This document shows positions 52,240 through 62,087 of a DNA stretch of 64,000 nt, piece by piece. Both the position numbers and the translations under genes were made by a program. The stretch comes from Eubacterium sp. AF22-8LB (GTDB lineage: Bacteria > Bacillota_I > Bacilli_A > Erysipelotrichales > Erysipelotrichaceae). Position 1 is the first letter of the stretch; every line of letters starts with the position of its first letter. Under the pieces are notes generated by a model. That model was given only the letters and a program-made list of their open reading frames with translations, was not told where the DNA came from and did not search any database. Location: the NCBI RefSeq assembly GCF_003458715.1, contig NZ_QRVI01000001.1:124001-188000 (forward strand). Direction: 5' to 3'.

Positions 52240-53139
52240 TTATTGATACTCAAATAAACCGTCATTTTTTTCTTCCATAGCCTTGATGATATGATATACA
52301 AATTCATTATAAGGCGTTGGAATATTTAATTCTTTTCCCATCTTTATTATCACCCCTGAAAACATATCAATTTCCGTATGTCTTTTGGCATCCAAATCCT
52401 GTAGCGTAGAATACCTGGCTGTTTTAGGCACTGCACTACCACGTGTAGCACTTGGATCAGCCTTCGACATATCAATACCTTTAGCTTTTGCGATAGCCTC
52501 TAATTCATCCTTTAATCCAGACTGTATAGCTTTCACATGATCACTATCCGAGTAACATCCAACACCAGCTCCAAGAATGGCTTGAGGTAAGTTTTTCGTT
52601 ACATTTAAACGAAACTTACTCCATATTTCTTCCTGAATATATGAAGTTGTTCGATAGCGTAAATTGCTTCGACTAAACAATTCATCGATTTCCTTATTTT
52701 CTTCCAACACAATTCCAATCGTTGTTTCTGGATCAAATACATATCCTAAGTCTTCTTTATGACTTGCAACTTTAATCAACGAATACACCATATGTTGCAT
52801 ACCAACCTGATTCCCAATAATTTGTTCACTATCCACACCATTCATTAAAGACATCACTAAAGTATGTTCATCCACGATTTGTTGAATATCTTCTAAAGCA
52901 TCTGGTAAAGCATTATATTTTAAACATACAATGAGTAGATCTACACCATGTGCTTCTTTGGGCGTTAATACTTCTGGATGATAAGTGACATTGTTAATTA
53001 AACACCCATTCCTTTTTAATCTCTCATTTCGTTCATCTCTTGCGATGACACTTAATTGTATATCGCACTTTGATAAACCATAAATACAATAGGAGCCAAC
53101 AGCTCCCGCACCGAATATCGCTACCGTTTTAATTGTCAT
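52240..53139 (-). CDS. panE: 2-dehydropantoate 2-reductase
   Basis: About 299 residues of the ketopantoate reductase family: VAIFGAGAVGSYCIYGL for NADPH, ICLKYNALPDAL, catalytic Lys in EIWSKFRLNVTKN, and KRHTEIDMFSGVII. It would reduce ketopantoate for pantothenate and CoA synthesis, though many paralogs act on other substrates. It overlaps the VanZ-like gene by 11 bp. Confidence 0.85.
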   Translation of the reverse strand: MTIKTVAIFGAGAVGSYCIYGLSKCDIQLSVIARDERNERLKRNGCLINNVTYHPEVLTPKEAHGVDLLIVCLKYNALPDALEDIQQIVDEHTLVMSLMNGVDSEQIIGNQVGMQHMVYSLIKVASHKEDLGYVFDPETTIGIVLEENKEIDELFSRSNLRYRTTSYIQEEIWSKFRLNVTKNLPQAILGAGVGCYSDSDHVKAIQSGLKDELEAIAKAKGIDMSKADPSATRGSAVPKTARYSTLQDLDAKRHTEIDMFSGVIIKMGKELNIPTPYNEFVYHIIKAMEEKNDGLFEYQ

Positions 53140-53713
53140 GTACTTCACTCTTTTCTTTTAAATGGACACGGTACTTTTCTTTTACATAAATTCCCAACAA
53201 GATTCCAACTACATATAATGAAATGTCCCCTAAATCAAATACGCCTCTATGAAAGATCAGCTGCATAAATTCACATAGAAAACTAATGAATACAGAAACA
53301 ATGAAATTTTCTTTGTTTGAGCGAATAAATAGTCCATTCACCCATGGCATGAGCATAAAATAGCCTATATTAAATGCGAATACGATCCATTCTGCCCAAG
53401 ATCCATAATAGATTTCTCTAAGACAGGCAAAAGGATTTAATTGAATAATACTAATGCCCTGATCGTATCGAATCAATAGAGCGATTATCAAAAATAAGTA
53501 ATACGCAAAGAAAAACATCGCTCGATGTTTTACATTCCAGTTTTTTGTAAAAAACATTAAAGCATCATATATAACCACTAGTTCAATACACAATACGACA
53601 AATTGAATTGGATACCAGTTCATACCAAAGATGTCCATTAAAACAGATGTGATGTAATAATGAATAAACAAGGATAAAACCAAGCTTAAAATTAAGTATC
53701 TCCAGTTTTTCAT
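53129..53713 (-). CDS. VanZ-like family membrane protein
   Basis: A 194-residue protein with about five to six membrane segments. The conserved VanZ end is present: EFMQLIFHRGVFDLGDISL, followed by a last membrane helix. VanZ confers low teicoplanin resistance in enterococci, but most relatives have no known role. Upstream partner of panE in one transcript. Confidence 0.8.
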   Translation of the reverse strand: MKNWRYLILSLVLSLFIHYYITSVLMDIFGMNWYPIQFVVLCIELVVIYDALMFFTKNWNVKHRAMFFFAYYLFLIIALLIRYDQGISIIQLNPFACLREIYYGSWAEWIVFAFNIGYFMLMPWVNGLFIRSNKENFIVSVFISFLCEFMQLIFHRGVFDLGDISLYVVGILLGIYVKEKYRVHLKEKSEVHDN

Positions 53714-53767
53714 TTTAAAAGTCCCCTTATTTTCTTTTTATTATTGCACATCAAGCTTTAAAATTCA

Positions 53768-54178
53768 TTAAAAATCTAAAATTGAATCATCCCAGCCCAT
53801 ATCTCGATATCCTTGTTTACAACGTTCCATATAAGAGTCACTCGGTTTACATATTGGAAAATGATCATACATTTGGTAGATAAAACCAGTGATTGTTTTA
53901 TTATTTTCTAATGATACCTTTTCTTCAAAACAATTATACAAATATGGATAGTCTTCATATTCATCTAGACTCTTCTTATCACTTTCACTCACATCCCATA
54001 CAGCTACTCGTACAAAGTCACCTTTTTTCTTATCTACCGTTAGATAAGCTCTTCCAGGATTTCCACGATATGTAAGTGTATAATCCTCAAGTCTTGCCAA
54101 AGATACAAACTTCGCATCATTACAACGATTTCTCATTTCTTCTTTGTTTAAATTACTTCCGTATGCGATATAATACAT
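53768..54178 (-). CDS. Gamma-glutamylcyclotransferase-like protein
   Basis: A 136-residue GGCT/AIG2-like fold. The opening YYIAYGSNLNKEEM is the substrate loop and the catalytic Glu is in SLDEYEDYP. Predicted to release 5-oxoproline from gamma-glutamyl amines or peptides. Single gene with weak ribosome binding site. Confidence 0.85.
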   Translation of the reverse strand: MYYIAYGSNLNKEEMRNRCNDAKFVSLARLEDYTLTYRGNPGRAYLTVDKKKGDFVRVAVWDVSESDKKSLDEYEDYPYLYNCFEEKVSLENNKTITGFIYQMYDHFPICKPSDSYMERCKQGYRDMGWDDSILDF

Positions 54179-54196
54179 ATTTCCCCCTAAAGAAAA

Positions 54197-54216
54197 TAGG
54201 ATGACGAATCATCCTA
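54197..54216 (-). terminator. Terminator of trxA
   Basis: TAGGATGA TTCG TCATCCTA on the minus strand, a UUCG-capped 8-bp stem overlapping the stop codon and followed by TTTTCTTT. Confidence 0.88.
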
Positions 54217-54522
54217 TAGTTTACTTTCAATATTTTGCATCAACATTTGTTCAGGCATATATCCTGAGAATGCTGCAGCTTGTGTTCCTTTCTTAAATAG
54301 AATCATTGTTGGAACAGACATGATACCAAATCTTTGAGCTAAATCTGGACTTTCATCCACATCCACCTTCACGATTTTTACCTTTCCATCCAATTTATTT
54401 GCGACTGATTCAAGAACAGGAGTCAACATTTTACATGGTCCACACCATGTAGCAAAGAAGTCAACTAAAACTGCATCTTCATTCATCAATGTATTAAATT
54501 CTTCTGTATTTACAATTTTCAT
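54214..54522 (-). CDS. trxA: Thioredoxin
   Basis: A 102-residue thioredoxin with the active site FFATWCGPCKML and cis-Pro in MSVPTMILF. The start at 54522 follows AAGGAGGAA; the longer frame covers the end of the HAD gene. Reduces disulfides in cytoplasmic proteins. Confidence 0.95.
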   Translation of the reverse strand: MKIVNTEEFNTLMNEDAVLVDFFATWCGPCKMLTPVLESVANKLDGKVKIVKVDVDESPDLAQRFGIMSVPTMILFKKGTQAAAFSGYMPEQMLMQNIESKL

Positions 54523-54550
54523 ACAAGGTTCCTCCTTATCTGCTTCTATT

Positions 54551-55435
54551 TTATAATAAGCCCTTGCGTAAGTCCATTTCTTTGCCCGCCAACAATGCAT
54601 CAATAACTTTTCCAATACCATTATTCATATTGGTATCTGTAACAACGGTTGCCGCGTATTTGGCTTCATCCATCGCATTCCCCATGGCTACACCAATTCC
54701 GACTTGTTGAAGCATCTTCAAATCATTTTGTGCATCTCCAAAAGCCATGACCTCATTCATGCTGATTCCAAGTTTGTCACAAATCTTCCATAATGCACTA
54801 GCTTTGTTGACATGTTTAGGCATGATTTCCAACCAATCCGGACCTATCAACAATACATCATAGTCACTAAGAGCTGCTTTAATTCCCTCGAAATTCTTTT
54901 CAAAAAATCGTGGTGTATGTACCATAATCACTTTATTAATATCTTGCGTTAAGCGAATTTCTTCAAAAGGCAAATCAATAAAATTCCGGTTTTCTTTACC
55001 ATCCTTTAAGCCATAATCATCCGGCTCACCTAAAATGGCATTTATGACTTTTTTCTTTACACGATTCAATGAAGATATGTAACTATAAAAATCATATCCA
55101 CATTGAAAAATTCCTTCGACCCCAAATTCCTTACAAACTTTCTGAATCTTAACTCCATCTTCTGCCGTTAATACATCATCCAAATCGTATTCCTGATTTT
55201 CAAAATCATATACGATTTGTCCATTTACTAATGCCAAAAAATGATTCCCATTCTCTAATCCCAATGGTTCATACACAAACTTGCATCCATTTTTATCACG
55301 CCCTGACGCAATCACGATATGAATACCTTGATCCATTGCCCTTTTAATGGAGTCAACAGTTCTTGGATCCATCTTCTTGGATTCGTCAAGAAGCAAAGTT
55401 CCATCTAAATCAAAAGCCAAACATTTTATAGTCAT
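54551..55435 (-). CDS. HAD superfamily (Cof-type) sugar phosphatase
   Basis: A 294-residue HAD hydrolase with C2B cap. Motif I is AFDLDGTLLLDESKK, motif II VIASGRDKNG, and motif IV AFGDAQNDLKMLQ. Cof-type enzymes dephosphorylate sugar phosphates or FMN/PLP. It lies 2 bp after purF, in the same transcript. Confidence 0.9.
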   Translation of the reverse strand: MTIKCLAFDLDGTLLLDESKKMDPRTVDSIKRAMDQGIHIVIASGRDKNGCKFVYEPLGLENGNHFLALVNGQIVYDFENQEYDLDDVLTAEDGVKIQKVCKEFGVEGIFQCGYDFYSYISSLNRVKKKVINAILGEPDDYGLKDGKENRNFIDLPFEEIRLTQDINKVIMVHTPRFFEKNFEGIKAALSDYDVLLIGPDWLEIMPKHVNKASALWKICDKLGISMNEVMAFGDAQNDLKMLQQVGIGVAMGNAMDEAKYAATVVTDTNMNNGIGKVIDALLAGKEMDLRKGLL

Positions 55436-55437
55436 AT

Positions 55438-56817
55438 TTATTTATCCAATTCTTCTTGATACGAGAACAGTTTTGTACAATATTCTCCATTAAAGCATGC
55501 TAGACATAATCCAACATCTTGTGTTGCTTCCTTCATTTCTTCTTCCGTCATAAAACGCAAAGTATCGGCATGAATATAATCACGAATTTCTTCCACACTC
55601 ATATGAGCACCAATCAATTGATCCTTTGTAGAAGTATCCACACCATAGAAACATGGACTTGTGATTACAGGACTTGCGATACGAACATGAACCTCAGTTG
55701 CCCCGGCATCCTTCAACAACTGTACGATTCTTCTAGATGTCGTTCCACGTACAATAGAATCATCGATCATAACGATAGATTTTCCTTTTACGACGCTTGA
55801 TACAGGACTTAATTTCAATCGAACACTACGATCACGCATAGCCTGTGTTGGTTGAATAAATGTACGTCCTACATATCTATTTTTTACCAATCCTGTTTCA
55901 AATGGAATTCCTGCCTCTTCTGCATAACCAATAGCCGCTGATAAAGAAGAATCTGGAACACCAATAACAATATCGGCGTGCAAATCCTTATCCTCCCTAG
56001 CCAAAATAGAACCTGTTGCCTTACGGAAAGCATGTACGTTAATACCTTCTACCACACTATCTGGTCTTGCGAAATAAATGTATTCCATGGCACACATATG
56101 GTTATCTGTATTTGTTGAATAAAATTCATGTTTAACAATACCTTTATGGAATTCTACGATTTCACCTGGTTTTAAATCAACACTTTCATAGATTCCCATA
56201 ACCTCGAAAGCACATGTTTCACTACTAATTACATAGCCATCTTTACTTTTGGCATAACTTAAAGGTCTTAAACCATGACGATCACGAACTGCATAAATTG
56301 TATCCTCATTCATAACGATAAAAGAGAAAGCTCCCTCAATACAATTTGCGGTCTTCATAACACGTTCTTTTAAAGTACCTTTTTGTTTCTGAATCAAGTG
56401 AAGAATAATTTCACTATCACTCGTTCCCTGGAAGATAGCCCCTTCGTTTTCAAGTTCAATACGAAGTTCTTTCTCATTCACAATTTGTCCATTATGAACA
56501 ATAGCTAAGCTGCCATTATGCCCTTTTGACACAATTGGCTGGATATTTTCGTTCTCTTGACCACCTGCTGTACTGTAACGAACATGGCCAACAGCTAATC
56601 TTCCGACCATAGAATCTAATTTTTCTCTTTGAAAAACATCTACAGTCAACCCTTTACCTTTTTGTAAAGTAATATTTTCCCCATCTGAAACGGCAATACC
56701 ACTTGCTTCCTGACCTCTATGTTGCAAGGAATGCAAACCATAATACGTAATACTTGCTGCATTATCTACACGATACGCACCAAACACACCACACTCTTCA
56801 TGAATTTCATCAAACAT
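55438..56817 (-). CDS. purF: Amidophosphoribosyltransferase
   Basis: A 459-residue enzyme for the first step of purine synthesis. It begins with a short propeptide ending before the nucleophile Cys in EECGVFGAY (Cys9), has LQHRGQEASGIA, and the PRPP motif VMIDDSIVRGTTS. Cysteines in HMCAMEY and CLACFNGEYC suit the 4Fe-4S cluster of the Bacillus-type enzyme. AAAGGAGAT supports the start at 56817. Other pur genes here are purD and guaA, not adjacent. Confidence 0.97.
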   Translation of the reverse strand: MFDEIHEECGVFGAYRVDNAASITYYGLHSLQHRGQEASGIAVSDGENITLQKGKGLTVDVFQREKLDSMVGRLAVGHVRYSTAGGQENENIQPIVSKGHNGSLAIVHNGQIVNEKELRIELENEGAIFQGTSDSEIILHLIQKQKGTLKERVMKTANCIEGAFSFIVMNEDTIYAVRDRHGLRPLSYAKSKDGYVISSETCAFEVMGIYESVDLKPGEIVEFHKGIVKHEFYSTNTDNHMCAMEYIYFARPDSVVEGINVHAFRKATGSILAREDKDLHADIVIGVPDSSLSAAIGYAEEAGIPFETGLVKNRYVGRTFIQPTQAMRDRSVRLKLSPVSSVVKGKSIVMIDDSIVRGTTSRRIVQLLKDAGATEVHVRIASPVITSPCFYGVDTSTKDQLIGAHMSVEEIRDYIHADTLRFMTEEEMKEATQDVGLCLACFNGEYCTKLFSYQEELDK

Positions 56818-56878
56818 AACTGATCTCCTTTGCCACAATATTATATCATGCATATAAGAAAAAATGGACGACTTTTCG

Positions 56879-57991
56879 TCATCCATTCATTTCTTTTAAT
56901 CGCTCTTTTCGTTCTAAATATAAAACACCAATCTTATATACACTTGCCATTGTTGGAATCCCTAAAAACATGCCTGGAATACCGGCTAAAGAGCCGAAAA
57001 TCACGACGGTCATCATAACGTAAATTCCAGGAAGTCCTACTGAATTTCCAACAACATGTGGATAGATCACATTACTTTCAATTTGTTGAAGAATGCATAA
57101 ATATAATAAGAACCAAAGTGACATTATTGGACTTACAGTAAATACCATAAACATACCAATCGCCCCACCAATATAAGCTCCAATCATAGGGATAATATTA
57201 ATAACACCTACAAGTGTTCCTATCATCGCAGGATATGGCATACGTAGTATAATCATGCCCAATGTGCATAGTGCCCCTAAAATTGTTGCTTCAATACATT
57301 GTCCACCTATAAAAGCACTAAATGTCTGATTAATAATTCGTAAACATTTATCCATTCGACGTTTTATAGTTTCACTCAAGTAAAGCTTTGTCAGGCGATG
57401 ATACAACTGAATAAATCTTTCTTTCTCTAATAAAACATAGATTGCGAAAATAAACATCAACACAAAATTAAATACACTATTCACTATGACTGTCACAATA
57501 TTAAATGTCGTACCTACAACATTGGTAACACCAGTTGAAAGAACATTAATACCAGATTGAATCAAATTCTTCCAGTTGATATCTAAGTTATTAATAGAAT
57601 CCGCAAGCTGTGGATTATTCTCAAATAAATTCACCAAAAATTTCTGGGTATTCTCAAAATACTTTGGCAATGCCTGTACAATTACACCAATCGCTTCACT
57701 TAATGATGGAACAACAAGTGTAATTAAGAAATACACAAAAAGAAAAATTAAAATCAAAGAAAGAAGTAGACTTGTTGCACGCTTTCCTTTCTTCATAAAG
57801 CCCAAGCGTTTTTCGATCTTAACCATAACTAAGTTGATCACAAAAGCCATCATAGCTCCAAATACTAAAACTCTACATGCATTCCATAATATAGATATCA
57901 TAGAAATCAATGTATCTAATTTAATCAATCCAATAATAATGATTGTGATTCCAAATATATATATCCATAAACTTTTTTTCTTCATACACAC
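56879..57991 (-). CDS. AI-2E family transporter (PerM/YhhT-like)
   Basis: A 370-residue membrane protein with about seven or eight helices. GGQCIEATILGALCTLGM and MIGAYIGGAIGMF followed by VGNSVGLPGIYVMM are the family's conserved blocks. Despite the name most members are uncharacterised; some are Na+/H+ antiporters. Ends 62 bp upstream of purF on the same strand. Confidence 0.88.
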   Translation of the reverse strand: MCMKKKSLWIYIFGITIIIIGLIKLDTLISMISILWNACRVLVFGAMMAFVINLVMVKIEKRLGFMKKGKRATSLLLSLILIFLFVYFLITLVVPSLSEAIGVIVQALPKYFENTQKFLVNLFENNPQLADSINNLDINWKNLIQSGINVLSTGVTNVVGTTFNIVTVIVNSVFNFVLMFIFAIYVLLEKERFIQLYHRLTKLYLSETIKRRMDKCLRIINQTFSAFIGGQCIEATILGALCTLGMIILRMPYPAMIGTLVGVINIIPMIGAYIGGAIGMFMVFTVSPIMSLWFLLYLCILQQIESNVIYPHVVGNSVGLPGIYVMMTVVIFGSLAGIPGMFLGIPTMASVYKIGVLYLERKERLKEMNG

Positions 57992-58015
57992 CTCACCCTC
58001 CTATTCTAACACAAA

Positions 58016-58035
58016 AGACACCCTTATGAGTGTCT
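58016..58035 (-). terminator. Terminator of the SIS-domain gene
   Basis: AGACAC/GTGTCT stem with TTTTGTG on the minus strand, overlapping the stop codon at 58034. Confidence 0.7.
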
Positions 58036-58753
58036 AATACATACGTGTATACTTTTTAAATAATTTGTCATTTCTTTCTTCCGTACCATCACAGTTTAAA
58101 GAGGAGAAAACCGGTACTTCTACATGATTTTGAATCAAATACTCTGCACACGCCACATTTATGCATTGTGCAATGAAGGCATTAGCTATACTCGATGTTG
58201 GACAAAGCTTTGCATCTAATCCATCAATAGATAAAGCACAATCTCCAACTTCTCCACAATTATCAATGACAATATCTGCAATTTGGTACAAATTCTTTCC
58301 ACAAGAATGACGAGAAGCTTGAGCAGTTGTATGTTTCATACTTGTGATGGCAACTACATGTGCACCACGACTTTTAGCTTCAAGTGCAAGTTCGATTGGA
58401 TAGGCATTACGCCCAGAATTAGATGCGATCAAAACGACATCACCACAGGACACCCCATATAAATCCACCAAGATTTTGGCGTAACCACTTAGTCTTTCAA
58501 TGTTTGAACTTTTTGTCGGATGCTCCGTCATCGTAAGTTCACTTGTCAAAATAGGAACCACAAAAGCTAAACCACCTGCACGAGCATACATCTCTTCGGC
58601 CATTGTATGTGAGTGGCCACTTCCACTTACGAAAAACTTATGTCCTCCCATAAAAACTTGGGCCATTAAATGGCCGGTTTGTTCTAATTTTTCAGATTGT
58701 GTTTCTTGAATCTTTTTAATGATATCAAGACCAACCGCAAATACTTCTTTCAT
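58034..58753 (-). CDS. SIS-domain protein (UPF0309 type)
   Basis: A 239-residue sugar isomerase-fold protein. FFVSGSGHSHTMAEEMYARAG and VLIASNSGRNAYPIELALEA are the sugar-phosphate-binding loops. The family name UPF0309 is by recognition of this pattern; related proteins act on phosphosugars. AAGGAGAA supports ATG 58753. No PTS or kinase partner is adjacent. Confidence 0.85.
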   Translation of the reverse strand: MKEVFAVGLDIIKKIQETQSEKLEQTGHLMAQVFMGGHKFFVSGSGHSHTMAEEMYARAGGLAFVVPILTSELTMTEHPTKSSNIERLSGYAKILVDLYGVSCGDVVLIASNSGRNAYPIELALEAKSRGAHVVAITSMKHTTAQASRHSCGKNLYQIADIVIDNCGEVGDCALSIDGLDAKLCPTSSIANAFIAQCINVACAEYLIQNHVEVPVFSSLNCDGTEERNDKLFKKYTRMY

Positions 58754-58820
58754 ATTATTATTTCTCCTTGATATACATATTTCTTTATATTTATTATACA
58801 ACAAGAAGAAAAATAAAAAA

Positions 58821-58835
58821 CAGCCATCAAGGCTG
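58821..58835 (-). terminator. Terminator of the tRNA-Leu/tRNA-Thr unit
   Basis: CAGCC TTGAT GGCTG on the minus strand followed by TTTTTT, 14 bp after the encoded CCA of tRNA-Thr. Confidence 0.85.
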
Positions 58836-58848
58836 CATATTGTTTAAG

Positions 58849-58924
<76 letters not shown>

Positions 58925-58934
58925 ATAATATATA

Positions 58935-59020
58935 TGGTGCAGAGAAAGGGATTTGAACCCTCACGCGATCTCTCGCACTGCCGCCTGAAGACAGCGTGTA
59001 TACCGTTCCACCATCTCTGC
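58935..59020 (-). tRNA. tRNA-Leu (anticodon CAG)
   Basis: An 86-base tRNA on the minus strand with acceptor GCAGAGA/TCTCTGC, anticodon stem CTGTC/GGCAG, loop TTCAGGC giving CAG, a long variable arm (TGCGAGAGATCGCG) as in leucine tRNAs, T-loop GGTTCAAATCC and encoded CCA. Confidence 0.93.
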
Positions 59021-59085
59021 GACTGGAAATATTATACTAAAAAACGTAAGACTTCGCAATAGAAAATTTAAAAATGTGACCTTTT

Positions 59086-60330
59086 TTAACAGTCACATTT
59101 CGCATATATATCAATTAAATTTAATAAGATCTCCACATTCTTTTCCATCGACTGAATAGGCACGTATTCAAAGCGTCCATGCGCATTCTCATATCCCGCT
59201 GATAAGTTAGGACAAGGAAGCCCTCTATGAGATAAGGCTGAGCCATCGGTTCCTCCTCTAAATGGTTCTGTTTGAGGTGTTAATCCTACACTTTCAATGG
59301 CTTGTTTCAAATATGGAATCATAAAAGGCACTTGATCAATCACTTCTTTTAAATTGCGATATTGAATTCTTTGTGAAATATTTACAGTACCTTGTCCATA
59401 CTCTTTATTTAACATGTCCACAATCATTTTTAATGTGTTATTGCGTATATCAAACTGTAAGCTATCATGATCACGAACATTGATTTCAATCTTGGCATAT
59501 TCGCAATCCCCATTAAAACTAACCACATGATAAAACCCTTCTCTTCCTTCGGTATATTGTGGCTTTTCTAATGCCGGTAATTTATTTAAGAATTCATTTC
59601 CAATATCCACCGCATTTTTCATAATTCCCTTTGCGGTAGCTGTATGTACTGAAATACCATGAATTTCAATCGTTGAAAGACTCGCATTAAATGTTTCGTC
59701 CATATAATATCCTAAATGATCCCCATCCAAAGTATATGCGATTGGAGATTTAAATCGTTCTAAATCCAAATCTTTTGCGAGTCCACTTACTTCTTCATCT
59801 GGAGTAAAAGCTACAGAAATAAAGTTATGTTTAATTTCAGGATGTTTAACTAAATATTCCAACAGTGTCATAACAACTGCAATACTTGCCTTATCATCGC
59901 CACCAAGTAGTGTTGTACCATCGGTTAAAATCAAGTCCTGCCCAATATATTGTTTCAGATTTGGAAATACAGATGGTGACATAATAATGTTTTTTTCTGC
60001 ATTTAAAACAATATCATTTCCATCATAATTTTCTAGCACCCAAGGCTTTACATCTTTACCACTCGCATCTGGAGCTGTATCCATATGTGTCACAAAGCCA
60101 ATGGCTCTACCCGTTTCTATATTGGCTTCAAGCGATCCATATACTACACATGTATCTTTATCATAATATACATCTGTAGCACCAATTCTTTGAAGCTCTT
60201 CATAGATGACTTTAGCTAAATCATGTTGACAAGATGTGGTTGGAACACTTGTACTGTGTGGATTGGATTCTGTATTAATTCTTGCGTAGCATATCAATCG
60301 TTCTTTTACTTTTTGATAAAATTCTGTCAT
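59086..60330 (-). CDS. pepT: Peptidase T (tripeptide aminopeptidase)
   Basis: A 414-residue M20 metallopeptidase. Zinc ligands appear in FVTHMDTAPD, TLLGGDDKAS and FTPDEEVSG (catalytic and ligand Glu), and PFRGGTDGSALSHRGLP is typical. Releases the N-terminal residue of tripeptides. AAAAAGGAGAA precedes the start. Single gene between the tRNAs and fhs. Confidence 0.96.
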   Translation of the reverse strand: MTEFYQKVKERLICYARINTESNPHSTSVPTTSCQHDLAKVIYEELQRIGATDVYYDKDTCVVYGSLEANIETGRAIGFVTHMDTAPDASGKDVKPWVLENYDGNDIVLNAEKNIIMSPSVFPNLKQYIGQDLILTDGTTLLGGDDKASIAVVMTLLEYLVKHPEIKHNFISVAFTPDEEVSGLAKDLDLERFKSPIAYTLDGDHLGYYMDETFNASLSTIEIHGISVHTATAKGIMKNAVDIGNEFLNKLPALEKPQYTEGREGFYHVVSFNGDCEYAKIEINVRDHDSLQFDIRNNTLKMIVDMLNKEYGQGTVNISQRIQYRNLKEVIDQVPFMIPYLKQAIESVGLTPQTEPFRGGTDGSALSHRGLPCPNLSAGYENAHGRFEYVPIQSMEKNVEILLNLIDIYAKCDC

Positions 60331-60383
60331 AGGAATTCTCCTTTTTTGATTATTTTATTCTTTTTCGATAAAAATGAAAAGAA

Positions 60384-60411
60384 AAAGACTGGAATTTTTC
60401 ATCCAATCTTT
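60384..60411 (-). terminator. Terminator of fhs
   Basis: AAAGATTGGA and TCCAGTCTTT (one wobble) enclose an 8-base loop on the minus strand, followed by TTCTTTTC. Confidence 0.75.
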
Positions 60412-60415
60412 GACA

Positions 60416-62086
60416 TTAGAATAATCCTACGATTTTGCCATCTTCATCTACATCCATGTCTAATGCACTTGGATGTTTTGGAAGTCCTGGCATTGTTAAT
60501 ACTTTTCCTGTTAGCGCAACAATGAATCCTGCACCTAAGCTTGGGCGTAATTCACGAACTGTAATTCTAAATCCTGTAGGACGTCCCATAACCTTACCAT
60601 CGTCCGATAATGACATTTGTGTTTTAGCCATACAGATTGGTAATTTATCCCATCCTAATTCATTGAATTTTGCGATTTGTGCCTGCGCTTCTTCTGTAAA
60701 ATCAACACCATCTGCACCATATACTTTCTTGGCAATGGTTTCTACTTTTTCTTCAATAGTCTTATCTAAATCATATAAAGGCGCATAATTGTTTTCTTGA
60801 TCACATAACGCAACTACTTTGTTGGCTAAATCAATAGCGCCTTCGCCACCTTTTGCCCATACTTGAGATAATGACATTGGGTGGTTGTTATCTTCACACC
60901 ATTTTTCTAATGCAGCTACTTCAGCCGGTGTATCTGTCGCAAATTCATTGATTGCAACAATATATGGCAAGCCAAATTGTTGTACTGTATCAATATGCTT
61001 AGCTAAGTTTTCACATCCTGCAAGCATTGCTTCTACATTTTCTTCTTTTAAATCTTCTAGGGCAATTCCACCATGTTGTTTTAATGCACGAATTGTCGCA
61101 ACGATTACGACTGCATTGGGTTTTAAATTAGCAAGTCTACATTTGATATCTAAGAATTTTTCAGCTCCTAAATCTGCACCAAAACCAGCTTCAGTTACTG
61201 TATAATCAGCAAGCTCAAGACAAGCTTTCGTTGCGATTACGGAGTTACATCCATGGGCAATATTAGCGAAGGGACCTCCATGAATCAAGACTGGATTGTG
61301 TTCAAGTGTTTGAACAATATTTGGCAATACAGCATCCTTCATAACCATAGCCAAGGCACCTTCAATACCTAAATCATGTACATATACCGGTTGATCATCA
61401 TAAGTATATGCCACAAGCATTTTTCCAAATCTTTCTTTAAGATCCATTAAATCATCAGCTAGACATAAAGCGGCCATGATTTCACTCGCAACTGTAATAT
61501 TAAATCCGTCTTTACGTTCTACACCATTGGCTTTTGCGCCACAACCAATTGTGATATTACGCAAAGTACGATCATTCATATCTAAACAACGTTTGAAAGT
61601 TACTTTTTCAGGATCAATATTCAATTCATTTCCTTGATGAATCGCATTATCCAAACATGCACTTACTAAATTATTAGCCGTTGTGATCGCATGCATGTCT
61701 CCTGTGAAATGAAGGTTGATGTCTTCCATTGGTACGACTTGGGCATATCCTCCACCTGTAGCTCCACCTTTTAATCCAAACACAGGTCCTAAACTTGGTT
61801 CACGTAAAGCCATCATTGTTTTCTTACCTAAGCGATTTAAAGCATCGCCTAAACCAACAGTTGTAGTACTTTTTCCTTCTCCTGCTTTAGTCGGGTTAAT
61901 AGCTGTTACTAGTACCAATTTCCCGTGAGGATTGTTTTCAATAGATTTTAAATAGTCAAAAGACAATTTAGCTTTATATTTTCCATAATGTTCCAAGCTA
62001 TCTGCAGGAATACCAATTTTTGCAGCAACCTTTTCAATTGGTTCCATAACACATTCTTGTGCAATCTCTAAATCTGTTTTTGCCAT
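60416..62086 (-). CDS. fhs: Formate-tetrahydrofolate ligase
   Basis: A 556-residue enzyme giving 10-formyl-THF from formate, ATP and THF. P-loop TAINPTKAGEGKSTTTVGL, LREPSLGPVFGLKGGATGGG and TGDMHAITTANNLVSA are diagnostic. The start at 62086 follows AAGGATATG and abuts the end of purD, so the one-carbon donor for purine synthesis is made from the same transcript. Confidence 0.97.
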   Translation of the reverse strand: MAKTDLEIAQECVMEPIEKVAAKIGIPADSLEHYGKYKAKLSFDYLKSIENNPHGKLVLVTAINPTKAGEGKSTTTVGLGDALNRLGKKTMMALREPSLGPVFGLKGGATGGGYAQVVPMEDINLHFTGDMHAITTANNLVSACLDNAIHQGNELNIDPEKVTFKRCLDMNDRTLRNITIGCGAKANGVERKDGFNITVASEIMAALCLADDLMDLKERFGKMLVAYTYDDQPVYVHDLGIEGALAMVMKDAVLPNIVQTLEHNPVLIHGGPFANIAHGCNSVIATKACLELADYTVTEAGFGADLGAEKFLDIKCRLANLKPNAVVIVATIRALKQHGGIALEDLKEENVEAMLAGCENLAKHIDTVQQFGLPYIVAINEFATDTPAEVAALEKWCEDNNHPMSLSQVWAKGGEGAIDLANKVVALCDQENNYAPLYDLDKTIEEKVETIAKKVYGADGVDFTEEAQAQIAKFNELGWDKLPICMAKTQMSLSDDGKVMGRPTGFRITVRELRPSLGAGFIVALTGKVLTMPGLPKHPSALDMDVDEDGKIVGLF

Positions 62087-62087
62087 T